From assembly GCF_900115195.1 (NCBI RefSeq), contig NZ_FOVO01000036.1:1-34684 (forward strand): 34,684 nt of DNA, read 5' to 3'. The notes under the pieces were generated by a model that was given only the letters and a program-made list of their open reading frames with translations, was not told where the DNA came from and ran no database searches. This DNA comes from Xenorhabdus japonica. Lineage in GTDB: Bacteria; Pseudomonadota; Gammaproteobacteria; Enterobacterales; Enterobacteriaceae. Positions 8,533 through 17,321 of this stretch are shown here, piece by piece; the stretch's first letter is position 1, and every line of letters begins with the position of its first letter. A program made the translations under genes and the position numbers.

Positions 8533-10143
8533 TTATTTGAGATCTACGTTATAAAAGTGATGCTTGCTAAAAGGATCGACCACATAGCCCTTCACTTCTT
8601 TACGGATAGGTTCGTAAACCGTAGAGTGGGCAATGATCAATGCAGGTACTTGCTCGTGCATGACAACCTGAGCCTGTTTGTAGAGCTCCGTGCGCTTGTT
8701 GATATCAGCAGTTTCACGTGCTGGCTGGATAATGTCTTCAAATGGCTTGTAACACCATTTGGAATAGTTAGAACCTTTTTCTTTAGCAGCACAACTAAAC
8801 AAAGTACCGAAGAAGTTATCAGGGTCACCATTATCCCCTGTCCATCCCATCATGACCGTTTTCGGTTCGCCATCTTTGGCTCGCTTCAGGTATTCACCCC
8901 ATTCATAACTGACAATCTTGGCCTTAACACCAATTTTCGCCCAGTCAGCCTGAATGATTTCCGCCATGCGGCGAGCATTCGGGTTATACGGGCGCTGTAC
9001 TGGCATTGCCCACAAATCAGTTTCAAAACCATTCGGGAAACCAGCCTCTTTCAGCAGTTCCTTAGCCTTGGCTGGATCATAGGAATAGTCTTTAATGTCG
9101 TTGTTATAACTCCAGATGGTCGGTGGGATCAGGTTTTTCGCTTTCTGTCCTGCACCCTGATAAACCGCATCAAGAATGGCATCTTTATTAACCGCCATAG
9201 TCAGCGCCTGACGGACTTTTTGGTTATCCATCGGTGGCTTGGTGACATTAAAGGAGAGATAACCGACATTCAGTCCCGCCTGTTCTTTCAGGACAATGTT
9301 TTTATCCTGTTTCATGCGAGCGATATCAGCAGGGTTTGGATATGGCATCACCTGACATTCATTTTTCTGCAATTTCGCATAACGTACAGAAGCATCAGGG
9401 GTAATAGAGAATACTAAGCGGTCAATTTTCGCTGGCCCTTCCCAATAATCTTTAAATGCCTTATAGAGAATTCGGGAGTCTTTTTGGTATTGCATTAACT
9501 GGAATGGACCTGTACCAATCGGGTTAAGATCAACTTTCTCCGGTGTGCCAGCCTTCATCATAACATCAGCATATTCTTTGGACAGAATTGAAGCGAAATC
9601 CATCCCGATATCAGCCAAGAAAGGCGCTTCGGGGCGGGATAACACAAAGCGAACAGTATAATCATCCAATTTTTCTACTTTACTGATGATATTACCCAGA
9701 TCCATACCAGTAAAGTATTCGTAACTGCCCCCTGAAACTTTATGGTACGGATGATTTTTATCCTTCTGACGCATGAAGGTGAAAATCACGTCATCAGCAT
9801 TGAAATTACGTGTTGGCTTGAATTCCTTATTACCGTGCCATTTCACACCTTTGCGCAAGTGGAAAGTATAAGTTTTGCCATCTTCACTCACGTCCCAACG
9901 TTCAGCAAGGCTAGGAATAAGCTCTGTTGTACCTAACTTAAAATCCACTAAGCGGTTATAGATGGGAACTGAGCTAGCATCATAAGTTGTGCCAGAAGTG
10001 AATAGTTGTGGGTTAAAGCCTTCAGGAGAACCTTCAGAGCAGTAGACCAACGTTTTTGCCTGAATACTGGCTGTGACAGCCAATGCGACAAGACCGACAC
10101 CCAGCGTTAACAAACTGGACGGTTTTTTCTTGGAAATTGTCAT
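8533..10143 (-). CDS. dppA: Periplasmic dipeptide-binding protein DppA
   Basis: 536 aa; E. coli DppA is 535. Sec signal peptide (MTISKKKPSSLLTLGVGLVA ... ASIQA, cleavage before KTLVYC). The mature protein starts KTLVYCSEGSPEGFNPQLFT, and the extracellular solute-binding family 5 signature (ADDVIFTFMRQKDKNHPYH) and C-terminal VVDPFSKHHFY are conserved. It captures di- and tripeptides in the periplasm, hands them to DppBC, and in E. coli also serves dipeptide chemotaxis and haem uptake. It is first gene of the operon. The leader contains a probable GcvB sRNA target just upstream of the start codon. Confidence 0.98.
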   Translation of the reverse strand: MTISKKKPSSLLTLGVGLVALAVTASIQAKTLVYCSEGSPEGFNPQLFTSGTTYDASSVPIYNRLVDFKLGTTELIPSLAERWDVSEDGKTYTFHLRKGVKWHGNKEFKPTRNFNADDVIFTFMRQKDKNHPYHKVSGGSYEYFTGMDLGNIISKVEKLDDYTVRFVLSRPEAPFLADIGMDFASILSKEYADVMMKAGTPEKVDLNPIGTGPFQLMQYQKDSRILYKAFKDYWEGPAKIDRLVFSITPDASVRYAKLQKNECQVMPYPNPADIARMKQDKNIVLKEQAGLNVGYLSFNVTKPPMDNQKVRQALTMAVNKDAILDAVYQGAGQKAKNLIPPTIWSYNNDIKDYSYDPAKAKELLKEAGFPNGFETDLWAMPVQRPYNPNARRMAEIIQADWAKIGVKAKIVSYEWGEYLKRAKDGEPKTVMMGWTGDNGDPDNFFGTLFSCAAKEKGSNYSKWCYKPFEDIIQPARETADINKRTELYKQAQVVMHEQVPALIIAHSTVYEPIRKEVKGYVVDPFSKHHFYNVDLK

Positions 10144-10157
10144 TACTTGAACCCCGT

Positions 10158-10167
10158 TTGTGATGTT
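10158..10167 (-). promoter_or_regulatory. Probable GcvB sRNA target in dppA leader
   Basis: The minus-strand leader carries AACATCACAA, 14 bases before the dppA ATG. From memory this is complementary over all ten bases to the G/U-rich R1 region of GcvB (UUGUGAUGUU), which represses dppA in E. coli and Salmonella. The site sits beside the ribosome binding region (CGGGGTTCAAGT). gcvB itself is not in the window. Confidence 0.6.
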
Positions 10168-10195
10168 TAGCTTGTTTTATTATTTTTCGCTTATC

Positions 10196-10224
10196 AATTA
10201 ATCAATTGTTATGCCTGACGTCAA
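10196..10224 (-). promoter_or_regulatory. Candidate dppA promoter
   Basis: On the minus strand, TTGACG (10219-10224) and TTAATT (10196-10201) are separated by 17 bp, about 50 bp upstream of the dppA start. The -35 box is good and the -10 box weak. The DNA is AT-rich, so chance matches are likely. Confidence 0.35.
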
Positions 10225-10645
10225 CATCATCAAACACGACATCAGAAACACAAGAAAAACACAAAAGAAAAGAATTATTAACAATGGAGGTTAAAAAATA
10301 TGACAATAAGCACACAAAATAGACAAATAAACCAAAAATCATGCAAATAGAAAGCATTAATCTCTGATGATGATAATTTTGAATTTGTGACCAATTACTT
10401 AAATAATGAGCAATAAGGCTTATTGAAAAGGCGGGAACACATAAGATATTAGGATGATTCACTCGACAAAAATGATCAAAATACAAACAATGAAAGCAAA
10501 ACGCATCAAATTTTTTGTTAAATTAACGGTTTTTACTATTAATTTGCTTTATTAACACAAAATTTATGATGTTACGATTTACGATATAGTGTACGAAGCT
10601 GAGTGTGATGTGCAGGAAACATTTGAAGGATCTTATTTAAGACAT
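10225..10645. other. AT-rich non-coding region upstream of dppA
   Basis: About 420 bp between the tRNA-Pro terminator and the dppA promoter candidate. It is very AT-rich. A 94-codon minus-strand frame (10202-10486) begins in it but has no family resemblance and no clear ribosome binding site. It probably holds upstream regulatory sites for dpp. I could not identify a specific operator. Confidence 0.6.
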
Positions 10646-10677
10646 AAGAAAAAACCCCGCTCACAAGAGCGGGGTTT
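10646..10677 (-). terminator. Terminator of the tRNA-Pro transcript
   Basis: An 11-bp perfect stem (AAACCCCGCTC / GAGCGGGGTTT) with an ACAA loop, followed on the minus strand by TTTTTTCTT. It lies 8 bp past the 3' CCA of the tRNA. Confidence 0.9.
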
Positions 10678-10685
10678 CAGAATGC

Positions 10686-10762
10686 TGGTCGGCGAGAGAG
10701 GATTCGAACCTCCGACCCACTGGTCCCAAACCAGTTGCGCTACCAAGCTGCGCTACTCGCCG
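10686..10762 (-). tRNA. tRNA-Pro (anticodon UGG)
   Basis: 77 nt including an encoded CCA. 5' CGGCGAG pairs with CTCGCCG, the anticodon arm is ACTGG-TTTGGGA-CCAGT giving UGG, and the T arm carries GGTTCGAATCC. It matches the E. coli proM sequence by memory. UGG can read all four proline codons when U34 is modified. In E. coli the tRNA upstream of dppA is proK with anticodon CGG, so the isoacceptor differs at this place. Confidence 0.97.
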
Positions 10763-10774
10763 AAAACGAAGCGC

Positions 10775-10803
10775 ATCTTACTGCCAGAGTTACAAACCGT
10801 CAA
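10775..10803 (-). promoter_or_regulatory. tRNA-Pro promoter with GC-rich discriminator
   Basis: On the minus strand, TTGACG (10798-10803), a 17-bp spacer and TAAGAT (10775-10780), followed by GCGC. The GC-rich discriminator is typical of stable-RNA promoters under stringent control. Confidence 0.85.
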
Positions 10804-10930
10804 TACCTTTTTAAAGATAAGTGTTTATTTGACGATAAACCATCCAAAATGGTGTCGTCGCATAATATGTCATCTCATATATATTGCAGGCCACAAAAAT
10901 ATTACTGGCTATAAAAATATTACAGATAAT

Positions 10931-10962
10931 AAAAAAGCCTCACCCAATAAAGGTAAGGCTTT
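10931..10962 (-). terminator. Terminator after glyS
   Basis: Minus-strand stem AAAGCCT / AGGCTTT extended by ACC / GGG, followed by six T. It lies about 40 bp beyond the glyS stop. Confidence 0.8.
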
Positions 10963-11003
10963 GCAACATTAAGCTAGCTTACGCTAAACCAATAAAACAG
11001 AAA

Positions 11004-13073
11004 TTACTGCAACAGTGAAATATCCGCAACACGCAAGAACAGGTCACGCAGTTCGTTTAACAACGTCAAGCGATTGACCCTGACTTGGCTGTCTTCATCC
11101 ATCACCATCACATTGTCGAAGAACGCATCCACAACTTCACGCAGGGAGGCCAATTCAACCAACGCATCCTGATAGTTGCCTTCGGCAAACAGAGGAGCCA
11201 GTTTTTCTTTCAACACCACAAGGTGTGTCGCCAATTGAATCTCTTCTGCCGCTTTCAACACGGAAGCAAGAACAGAGTCATTCAACTGTTGTTCCGATTT
11301 AGCCAGAATGTTGGAAACTCGCTTATTGGCCGCTGCCAGAGAAACCGCTTCATCCAGAGTGCGGAAATGCGTCACGGCTTTCATGCGGGCATCAAAGTCT
11401 GCGGGTTGGGTCGGACGACGCGCCAGTACTGCCTGAATGGTATCGACACTGTAACCCAGTTCCTGATACCAAGTGCGGAAACGACCGAGCATAAACTCAA
11501 CCACATCATCCACAACTTTTTCGTTGGTCAACTTGTCACCATACAGACGCACCGCTTCTTCTGCCAAAGTCTGGAGGTCGAGAGGCAGTTTTTTCTCCAC
11601 GATAATACGCAGAACACCCAGTGCCGCACGACGCAACGCAAACGGGTCTTTATCCCCTTTCGGATGCTGGCCGATACCGAAGATCCCCGCCAAAGTATCC
11701 ATTTTATCTGCAATGGCTACGGCACAGGAAACCCCCGTTGATGGCAATTCATCACCAGAGAAACGGGGCTGATACTGCTCGTTCAGTGCCAGTGCCACAT
11801 CCTCAGCTTCGCCATCGTGACGGGCATAATGCATCCCCATCACGCCCTGCGTATCGGTGAACTCGAATACCATGTTGGTCATCAGGTCACATTTGGACAA
11901 TAAACCGGCACGAGTCGCATGATTTACATCTGCACCAATTTTTTCCGCAATCCAGCCAGCCAGAGCCTGAATGCGATCCGTTTTGTCACGTAGTGTTCCC
12001 AACTGTTTCTGGAACAGTACGGTTTCCAAACGAGGCAGGTTGTCTTCCAGACGCTGTTTACGGTCAGTTTTGAAGAAGAATTCTGCATCCGCCAGACGTG
12101 GGCGCACAACTTTTTCATTACCGGAAATGATTTGCTGAGGATCAGAAGATTCAATATTGGTGACAAAAATAAAGTTTGCCATCAATTTGCCGGCCTTGTC
12201 GTAAACCGGAAAATATTTCTGGTCGCCTTTCATGGTGTAAACCAGTGCTTCAGCAGGAACTTCCAAGAATTTTTCTTCGAATTTCGCAGTCAGTACAACC
12301 GGCCATTCCACCAGAGAAGTCACTTCTTCCAATAGGCTGTCACTCAAATCAGCTACACCACCCAGCTGCATGGCAGCCTGTTCAGCGTCACGCTTGATCA
12401 TCGCTTTACGTGCTTCGTAATCTGCGATAACGCGACCACGCTCGTGCAAAATAGCCGGATACTGTTCTGCGTTCTCAATGGTAAATTCCGCCTCACCCAT
12501 AAAGCGGTGACCACGAATAATGCGATCTGATTTAATCCCCAGAATTTCGCCGTTAATCACTTCGCTGCCCAGCAGCATCGTGACCGTATGTACCGGACGA
12601 ACAAACTGAGTTTCTTTATCACCCCAACGCATCAGTTTAGGGATTGGCAGTTTACTCAGAGAACTACCCACCATATCCGCCAGCAGTTCTTTGGTTTCAC
12701 GGCCTTTGACCTGAGCACGGTAGAGCAGCCATTCTCCTTTATCCGTTACCATGCGTTCAGCCTGATCAACGGTGATACCACAACCACGCGCCCAACCTTC
12801 GGCCGCTTTGGTTGGTTTACCTTCTGCGTCGAACGCCTGAGCAATCGCAGGGCCACGTTTTTCAACTTCACGATCAGCCTGTGCAGCCGCCAGATTTGCT
12901 ACTTTCAGCGCCAAACGACGAGGAGCTGCAAACCAGCTAACCTCACCATGACCCAAATTGGCGTTATTCAATTCTGCTTCAATATTGGCCGCAAAGGATT
13001 CAGTCAGTGAACGCAGCGCCTTTGGTGGCAGCTCTTCTGTGCCGATTTCCACAAGGAAAGTCTGTTGAGTCAT
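11004..13073 (-). CDS. glyS: Glycyl-tRNA synthetase beta subunit
   Basis: 689 aa, the same length as E. coli GlyS. It begins [20 protein letters not shown], the family signature. It is the tRNA-binding subunit of the alpha2beta2 bacterial enzyme that charges tRNA-Gly in the cytoplasm. Conserved blocks include [41 protein letters not shown] and the C-terminal anticodon-binding DALR-like region ([18 protein letters not shown]). It starts 9 bp after the glyQ stop, so the two are co-transcribed and probably co-translated in matched amounts. It is followed by an intrinsic terminator. Confidence 0.98.
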   Translation of the reverse strand: MTQQTFLVEIGTEELPPKALRSLTESFAANIEAELNNANLGHGEVSWFAAPRRLALKVANLAAAQADREVEKRGPAIAQAFDAEGKPTKAAEGWARGCGITVDQAERMVTDKGEWLLYRAQVKGRETKELLADMVGSSLSKLPIPKLMRWGDKETQFVRPVHTVTMLLGSEVINGEILGIKSDRIIRGHRFMGEAEFTIENAEQYPAILHERGRVIADYEARKAMIKRDAEQAAMQLGGVADLSDSLLEEVTSLVEWPVVLTAKFEEKFLEVPAEALVYTMKGDQKYFPVYDKAGKLMANFIFVTNIESSDPQQIISGNEKVVRPRLADAEFFFKTDRKQRLEDNLPRLETVLFQKQLGTLRDKTDRIQALAGWIAEKIGADVNHATRAGLLSKCDLMTNMVFEFTDTQGVMGMHYARHDGEAEDVALALNEQYQPRFSGDELPSTGVSCAVAIADKMDTLAGIFGIGQHPKGDKDPFALRRAALGVLRIIVEKKLPLDLQTLAEEAVRLYGDKLTNEKVVDDVVEFMLGRFRTWYQELGYSVDTIQAVLARRPTQPADFDARMKAVTHFRTLDEAVSLAAANKRVSNILAKSEQQLNDSVLASVLKAAEEIQLATHLVVLKEKLAPLFAEGNYQDALVELASLREVVDAFFDNVMVMDEDSQVRVNRLTLLNELRDLFLRVADISLLQ

Positions 13074-13082
13074 GATGGCCTC

Positions 13083-13127
13083 TCAGTTCTTGTTACACAA
13101 GGTCTTGTTAGACATTGTCTTGTTACA
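13083..13127 (-). repeat. Three 15-bp tandem repeats at the 3' end of glyQ
   Basis: On the minus strand: TGTAACAAGACAATG, TCTAACAAGACCTTG, then TGTAACAAGAAC plus the stop codon. Each 15-bp unit encodes CNKTM-like residues. The first copy corresponds to the usual GlyQ end (MCNK); the other two lengthen the protein. Confidence 0.88.
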
Positions 13128-14021
13128 CATAGGGAAGCCAAGTGCTTCTCGGGAGGCATAATAAGCTTCAGCAACTGCTTTGGTCAGGGTACGGATACGC
13201 AAGATATAGCGCTGGCGTTCAGTCACTGAAATCGCTTTACGGGCATCCAGCAAGTTGAAAGTGTGGCCTGCTTTCAGAATGCGCTCATAAGCTGGCAGTG
13301 GCAGCGGGGTTTCCAGTGCCAGTAGTTCCTGTGCTTCTTTTTCGTATTGCTCGAAGCAGGTAAACAGAAAATCGACATCGGCGTGCTCGAAGTTGTAAGT
13401 AGACTGCTCAACTTCATTCTGATGATAAATGTCGCCATAGGTAGTTTTACCCAACGGGCCATCGCTCCACACCAGATCATAAATGCTGTCCACGCCTTGA
13501 ATATACATAGCCAGACGTTCCAGACCGTAAGTAATCTCACCAGTTACTGGCTTACATTCAAGGCCACCGACTTGCTGGAAGTAAGTGAACTGAGTCACTT
13601 CCATACCATTCAGCCAAACTTCCCAGCCCAGTCCCCAGGCTCCCAAAGTTGGGTTTTCCCAGTTATCTTCAACAAAGCGGATATCGTGAACAGTCGGATC
13701 AAGCCCTAACGCTTTCAAGGAACCAAGATAGAGCTCCTGAATGTTATCTGGAGATGGCTTGATGATCACCTGAAATTGATAGTAGTGCTGGAGGCGGTTT
13801 GGGTTTTCGCCATAACGACCGTCAGTCGGGCGACGGGAAGGTTGCACATAAGCTGCTGCTATAGGCTCTGGCCCCAAGGCACGCAGACAGGTTATAGGAT
13901 GAGAGGTTCCTGCGCCGACTTCCATATCCAGTGGTTGGACAATGGTGTAGCCTTGGCGCGCCCAATAATCCTGTAGTGTCAGGATGATTCCCTGAAAGGT
14001 TTTGGTATCAAACTTTTGCAT
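13083..14021 (-). CDS. glyQ: Glycyl-tRNA synthetase alpha subunit
   Basis: 312 aa; E. coli GlyQ is 303. It is the catalytic subunit that forms glycyl-adenylate. It starts [40 protein letters not shown] and [20 protein letters not shown] are the conserved class II active-site blocks, and [16 protein letters not shown] follows. The normal C-terminus ([12 protein letters not shown]) is prolonged by a repeated NKT-containing tail ([14 protein letters not shown]), described separately. An upstream -10-like TATACT lies at 14084-14089 (minus strand), the likely glyQS promoter, facing away from tag. Confidence 0.98.
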   Translation of the reverse strand: MQKFDTKTFQGIILTLQDYWARQGYTIVQPLDMEVGAGTSHPITCLRALGPEPIAAAYVQPSRRPTDGRYGENPNRLQHYYQFQVIIKPSPDNIQELYLGSLKALGLDPTVHDIRFVEDNWENPTLGAWGLGWEVWLNGMEVTQFTYFQQVGGLECKPVTGEITYGLERLAMYIQGVDSIYDLVWSDGPLGKTTYGDIYHQNEVEQSTYNFEHADVDFLFTCFEQYEKEAQELLALETPLPLPAYERILKAGHTFNLLDARKAISVTERQRYILRIRTLTKAVAEAYYASREALGFPMCNKTMSNKTLCNKN

Positions 14022-14234
14022 GTTGAATCCGCACGCGATATATATGAATTTAAAAGAAAGAGTGAATTTAAACGAAAGGAGTCAGTATACCCTTTGAACG
14101 TAAGATATACAGCACTGATCACCCCTCAATTTTGCCGCAGTATAAAAAAATCTTATTCGACTCCCTTTACTTGTATATTTATACAGCTATTATTGGTGTG
14201 TTTATTAGCCATTACCTAAGGTGAAGTTCGATTT

Positions 14235-14798
14235 ATGATCAAAGAAATAACTCGCTGTGGTTGGGTGACATCCGACCCTAATTATCTGGCTTATCACGAC
14301 AACGAATGGGGAACCCCATTGAGAGATAGCCAACAACTTTTCGAACTGATTTGTCTAGAAGGGCAACAAGCGGGTTTATCATGGTTAACTATTCTGAAAA
14401 AACGGGAAGGCTATAGAAAATGCTTTCATCGATTTGATCCGTCCAAAATAGCCAAAATGGATGAAATGGATGTTGAACGTTTGATGAAAGACCCTGCCAT
14501 CGTGCGACATCGAGCCAAAATCAATGCGATTATTCACAACGCTCGCGCTTACCTGCAAATGGTTGAACAAGGTGAAGACTTTAGCTCTTTTATCTGGCAT
14601 TTCGTTGATGATTCCCAGCAGATTAACCACTGGCAAAACTTGTCAGAAGTTCCTGTCAAAACAGAAAATTCTGATGCACTTTCAAAAGCTCTGAAAAAAC
14701 GCGGGTTTAAATTTATTGGCAGCACCACTTGCTATGCTTTTATGCAAGCAGCAGGCTTGGTAAACGATCACCTCGCAAATTGTTTATGCCGAAAATAA
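14235..14798 (+). CDS. tag: 3-methyladenine DNA glycosylase I
   Basis: 187 aa, the E. coli Tag length. It removes 3-methyladenine from alkylated DNA, starting base-excision repair. The zinc-binding residues of the family are in place: C8 (RCGW), H21 (AYHDNEWG), H179 and C183 (VNDHLANC). The glycosylase core shows LICLEGQQAGLSWLTILKKR, with the helix-hairpin-helix-like part after it and DALSKALKKRGFKFIGSTT near the C-terminus. ATG at 14235 follows AAGGTGAAG. It is divergent from glyQ. Confidence 0.97.
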   Translation: MIKEITRCGWVTSDPNYLAYHDNEWGTPLRDSQQLFELICLEGQQAGLSWLTILKKREGYRKCFHRFDPSKIAKMDEMDVERLMKDPAIVRHRAKINAIIHNARAYLQMVEQGEDFSSFIWHFVDDSQQINHWQNLSEVPVKTENSDALSKALKKRGFKFIGSTTCYAFMQAAGLVNDHLANCLCRK

Positions 14799-14906
14799 AT
14801 TACCTGTATCTAAAAAACGCAGAATACCTCTTTTACCCCATTGCACCCCATTAATGAGCGGGGTATGGTGTCTTCTTCTCATACAAAAACAGACGCAAAC
14901 GCCACT

Positions 14907-16163
14907 ATGAAATTTTCGCAATTCGGAAACAAATTTACACAAGATTCAGGAATTACCCGCCTGATGACTGATCTCAACCAAGGTCTGAGAACGCCTGGTG
15001 CGATTATGTTAGGTGGTGGCAATCCCGCACATATCCCAGAAATGGATGAATATTTCCAGCAGATATTGACTGATATGGCGTTAGACGGTCAATTAAGTGA
15101 AACCCTATGCAACTATGACGGGCCACAAGGGAAAAACACCTTGATAACGGCATTAGCTCAAGAGTTACAGGAAAAGCTCGGCTGGGAAATCCACCCACAA
15201 AACATTGCCCTGACCAATGGCAGCCAAAGTGCCTTTTTCTATCTGTTTAACTTACTGGCTGGTCGCGCTGAAGACGGTTCTATGAAACGTGTTTTGTTTC
15301 CTCTGGCTCCGGAATATATTGGCTATTCGGATTCAGGTTTGGATGAAGGGTTATTTGTTGCCAATAAACCGAATATTGAATTACTGCCCAACGGCCAATT
15401 CAAATATCACGTCGATTTCGATCACCTGAATATTACCGAAGATATCAATCTGATTTGCGTCTCTCGCCCTACCAATCCAACAGGCAACGTTATTACCGAC
15501 GAAGAATTACTGCGCTTGGATGGTCTGGCTCAACAGCATCAAATTCCCTTATTGATAGATAATGCCTACGGTGTACCATTCCCCGGCATTATCTTTAGCG
15601 AAGCGACCCCGCTGTGGAATCCCAATATTATTCTGTGTATGAGTCTGTCCAAACTGGGGCTGCCTGGTTCCCGCTGTGGGATCATCATAGCCAATGAAAA
15701 AATCATTGATGCTGTCAGTAACATGAATGGCATTATCAGCCTGTCTCCCGGTGGCGTTGGGCCAGCTATTGCTCTGGAAATGATTCGGCGCAACGACCTG
15801 TTTCGCCTGTCACAAAACGTCATTCAACCGTTTTATAAACAGCGGGTCGATAACGTGATTGAAATCATTCGTCGCCACATATCAGAAGATCGCTGTCTTA
15901 TCCATAAACCAGAAGGTGCTATATTCCTCTGGCTCTGGTTCAAGAACTTACCAATCACGACAGAAGTGCTTTATCAGCGGTTGAAAAAACGGAACGTGCT
16001 GATGGTGCCAGGGCATTTCTTCTTCCCAGGCCTGGAACATAATTGGCCTCATGCCCATCAATGTATGCGAATGAACTATGTCCCTGATATTGAAAAGATC
16101 GAAGAAGGTATTCGTATTTTATCTGAAGAGATTGAGATAGCGCATAGAGAAGCAATGCTCTGA
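14907..16163 (+). CDS. avtA: Valine-pyruvate aminotransferase AvtA
   Basis: 418 aa from the ATG at 14907 (MKFSQFGNKFTQDSGITRLM), matching the 417-aa E. coli protein. The frame is open from 14841, and the additional 22 residues have no counterpart. Neither start has a strong ribosome binding site. It is a fold type I PLP enzyme that moves amino groups between valine or alanine and the keto acids. The PLP lysine lies in MSLSKLGLPGSRCG, the Asn/Asp/Tyr pocket in LIDNAYGVPFPG and SRPTNPTGN, and the carboxylate Arg in CMRMNYVP. GGGNPAHIPEM at the N-terminus is diagnostic. It supplies alanine and balances branched-chain amino acids. Confidence 0.96.
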   Translation: MKFSQFGNKFTQDSGITRLMTDLNQGLRTPGAIMLGGGNPAHIPEMDEYFQQILTDMALDGQLSETLCNYDGPQGKNTLITALAQELQEKLGWEIHPQNIALTNGSQSAFFYLFNLLAGRAEDGSMKRVLFPLAPEYIGYSDSGLDEGLFVANKPNIELLPNGQFKYHVDFDHLNITEDINLICVSRPTNPTGNVITDEELLRLDGLAQQHQIPLLIDNAYGVPFPGIIFSEATPLWNPNIILCMSLSKLGLPGSRCGIIIANEKIIDAVSNMNGIISLSPGGVGPAIALEMIRRNDLFRLSQNVIQPFYKQRVDNVIEIIRRHISEDRCLIHKPEGAIFLWLWFKNLPITTEVLYQRLKKRNVLMVPGHFFFPGLEHNWPHAHQCMRMNYVPDIEKIEEGIRILSEEIEIAHREAML

Positions 16164-16240
16164 TCTACATTGCAAACAGTTCTGAATTAAGACCGTTCTC
16201 CGTTAAGACGATTTTCAATAAAATGGTTACCAATAAAATA

Positions 16241-16272
16241 AAAAAAGCTCCCTCATTTAGGGGGGAGGGAGC
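16241..16272 (-). terminator. Minus-facing intrinsic terminator with no gene upstream
   Basis: Stem GCTCCCTC (16247-16254) / GAGGGAGC (16265-16272). The T run (TTTTTT then ATTTTATT) lies on the minus-strand side only; the plus-strand side reads AAGATGATAACG. It therefore ends a leftward transcript that would start in the following gap, where no protein gene is visible. Confidence 0.7.
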
Positions 16273-16866
16273 AAGATGATAACGAGGACTTTTACCTGAG
16301 AACAGGACAGTAGTTATTAGAATCCAAAAAGAATTTTTCACACATAATAGGAAAGGAAAACAATCCTTGTTTTTACACCTTCCCTGAACTGCGTATATTT
16401 AATCAGAAAAATCATATTGTAATGGATTGAATAAGCAGGAATTTTTGACTTTAAATTACCTCTACTATCTCAAATTAAGACAATTGCTCAGTATTCTGTG
16501 ATCTAAAGCACGTTTAATGAAACAGACGATGATACTTAAAACAAGTTTTATTCAGAATAGATTTTTATTTCTTGGTGGGAAGCGGCAGATTAGTGTCCAA
16601 CAATAAAACCATCTGTAAACCTAATCAATATTACCCTTAATGATTTATGCTTATTATTGAAGTAAAATAAAAAAAATTTTAAATTCACATCACAAAGAAT
16701 TATTAAATTTAACGATAAGTGCTATAGCAAACTGAATATTACCTGACTATAGTAAACAATATTAAGGGTAAACAGTATTAAAGCGTTATACCCGTCATAC
16801 TTTGGGAAAGTGGCATTAATTAGCGAATAAAGTATCTGGACATTGGCAAATTAACTCATTGAAATC
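16273..16866. other. Long AT-rich non-coding gap, possible small RNA
   Basis: About 590 bp with no supported ORF on either strand. The minus strand just before the orphan terminator contains short structured segments (for example GTCCTCGTTATCATCTTGCT) that could be the body of an sRNA. TATTAT near 16344-16349 and TATACG near 16393-16398 (minus strand) are possible -10 boxes without good -35 partners. A CRP-like half-match (TGTGATCTAAAGCACG) lies at 16497-16512. The yidQ promoter must also be here. In E. coli ibpAB sits beside yidQ; no trace of ibpA or ibpB is visible. Confidence 0.45.
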
Positions 16867-17244
16867 ATGGAAACGATGAAAAATTGTAAAGTGTTTCTAT
16901 TACTATATACCACATTAGGCTCGTTACTTGTTACAGGCTGCTCTAGCATCATGACACACAGCGGCCCCTATCAAGGCTATTATTCTGGAGCAAAAGCCAA
17001 TATTGGTATGCTGAAAGATGACAAAACGGGGTGGTTTATAAAGCCTTTACTTGCTGTCGATCTCCCACTTTCTACTTTCCTGGACACACTTCTGCTTCCT
17101 TACGATTATTCCCGTTCCGATCAAGACAATTCAGAGCAATCTCCCAAACATCGCATAGAGCAACTAGATAAAAATCCAATCGTCATGCAACCTACAACAG
17201 AAACGGTAGACCATGATACACAGTTTCATTCATCTTCATTGTAA
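16867..17244 (+). CDS. yidQ: YidQ/YceK-family lipoprotein (DUF1375)
   Basis: 125 aa from the ATG at 16867; a second ATG at 16876 (MKNCKVF) is equally possible. A lipoprotein signal ends in the lipobox LVTGC, with the acylated Cys at residue 25 followed by SS, so outer-membrane sorting is expected. The mature part matches YidQ/YceK: SSIMTHSGPYQGYYSGAKAN, LAVDLPLSTFLDTLLLPYDY. The C-terminal tail is polar and variable. YidQ is chosen over YceK because yidR lies next to it and convergent, as in E. coli. The function is unknown. Confidence 0.85.
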   Translation: METMKNCKVFLLLYTTLGSLLVTGCSSIMTHSGPYQGYYSGAKANIGMLKDDKTGWFIKPLLAVDLPLSTFLDTLLLPYDYSRSDQDNSEQSPKHRIEQLDKNPIVMQPTTETVDHDTQFHSSSL

Positions 17245-17262
17245 GCACCTGTCATCCTTATC

Positions 17263-17289
17263 GGGCATCGTTATCAAACCTTGATGCCC
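17263..17289. terminator. Weak bidirectional hairpin between yidQ and yidR
   Basis: Stem GGGCATC / GATGCCC with a 13-base loop between two convergent genes. There is no long T run, so this is a tentative shared terminator. Confidence 0.4.
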
Positions 17290-17321
17290 ATTTCTGCCAT
17301 TCTTTTTCAGTTAATTCCTAT

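Noticed and set aside
8557-9417. 286-codon plus-strand ORF
   Set aside because: Entirely antisense to dppA, which is full length and strongly conserved. The translation resembles no family.
10202-10486. 94-codon minus-strand ORF upstream of dppA
   Set aside because: Very AT-rich, low-complexity hydrophobic translation with no family resemblance. It overlaps the candidate dppA promoter and lies in a regulatory gap.
10589-10972. 127-codon plus-strand ORF
   Set aside because: It runs across the tRNA-Pro gene, its terminator and promoter in the opposite direction. It is an accidental frame.
11085-11741. 218-codon plus-strand ORF
   Set aside because: Antisense shadow of glyS, with no conserved motifs.
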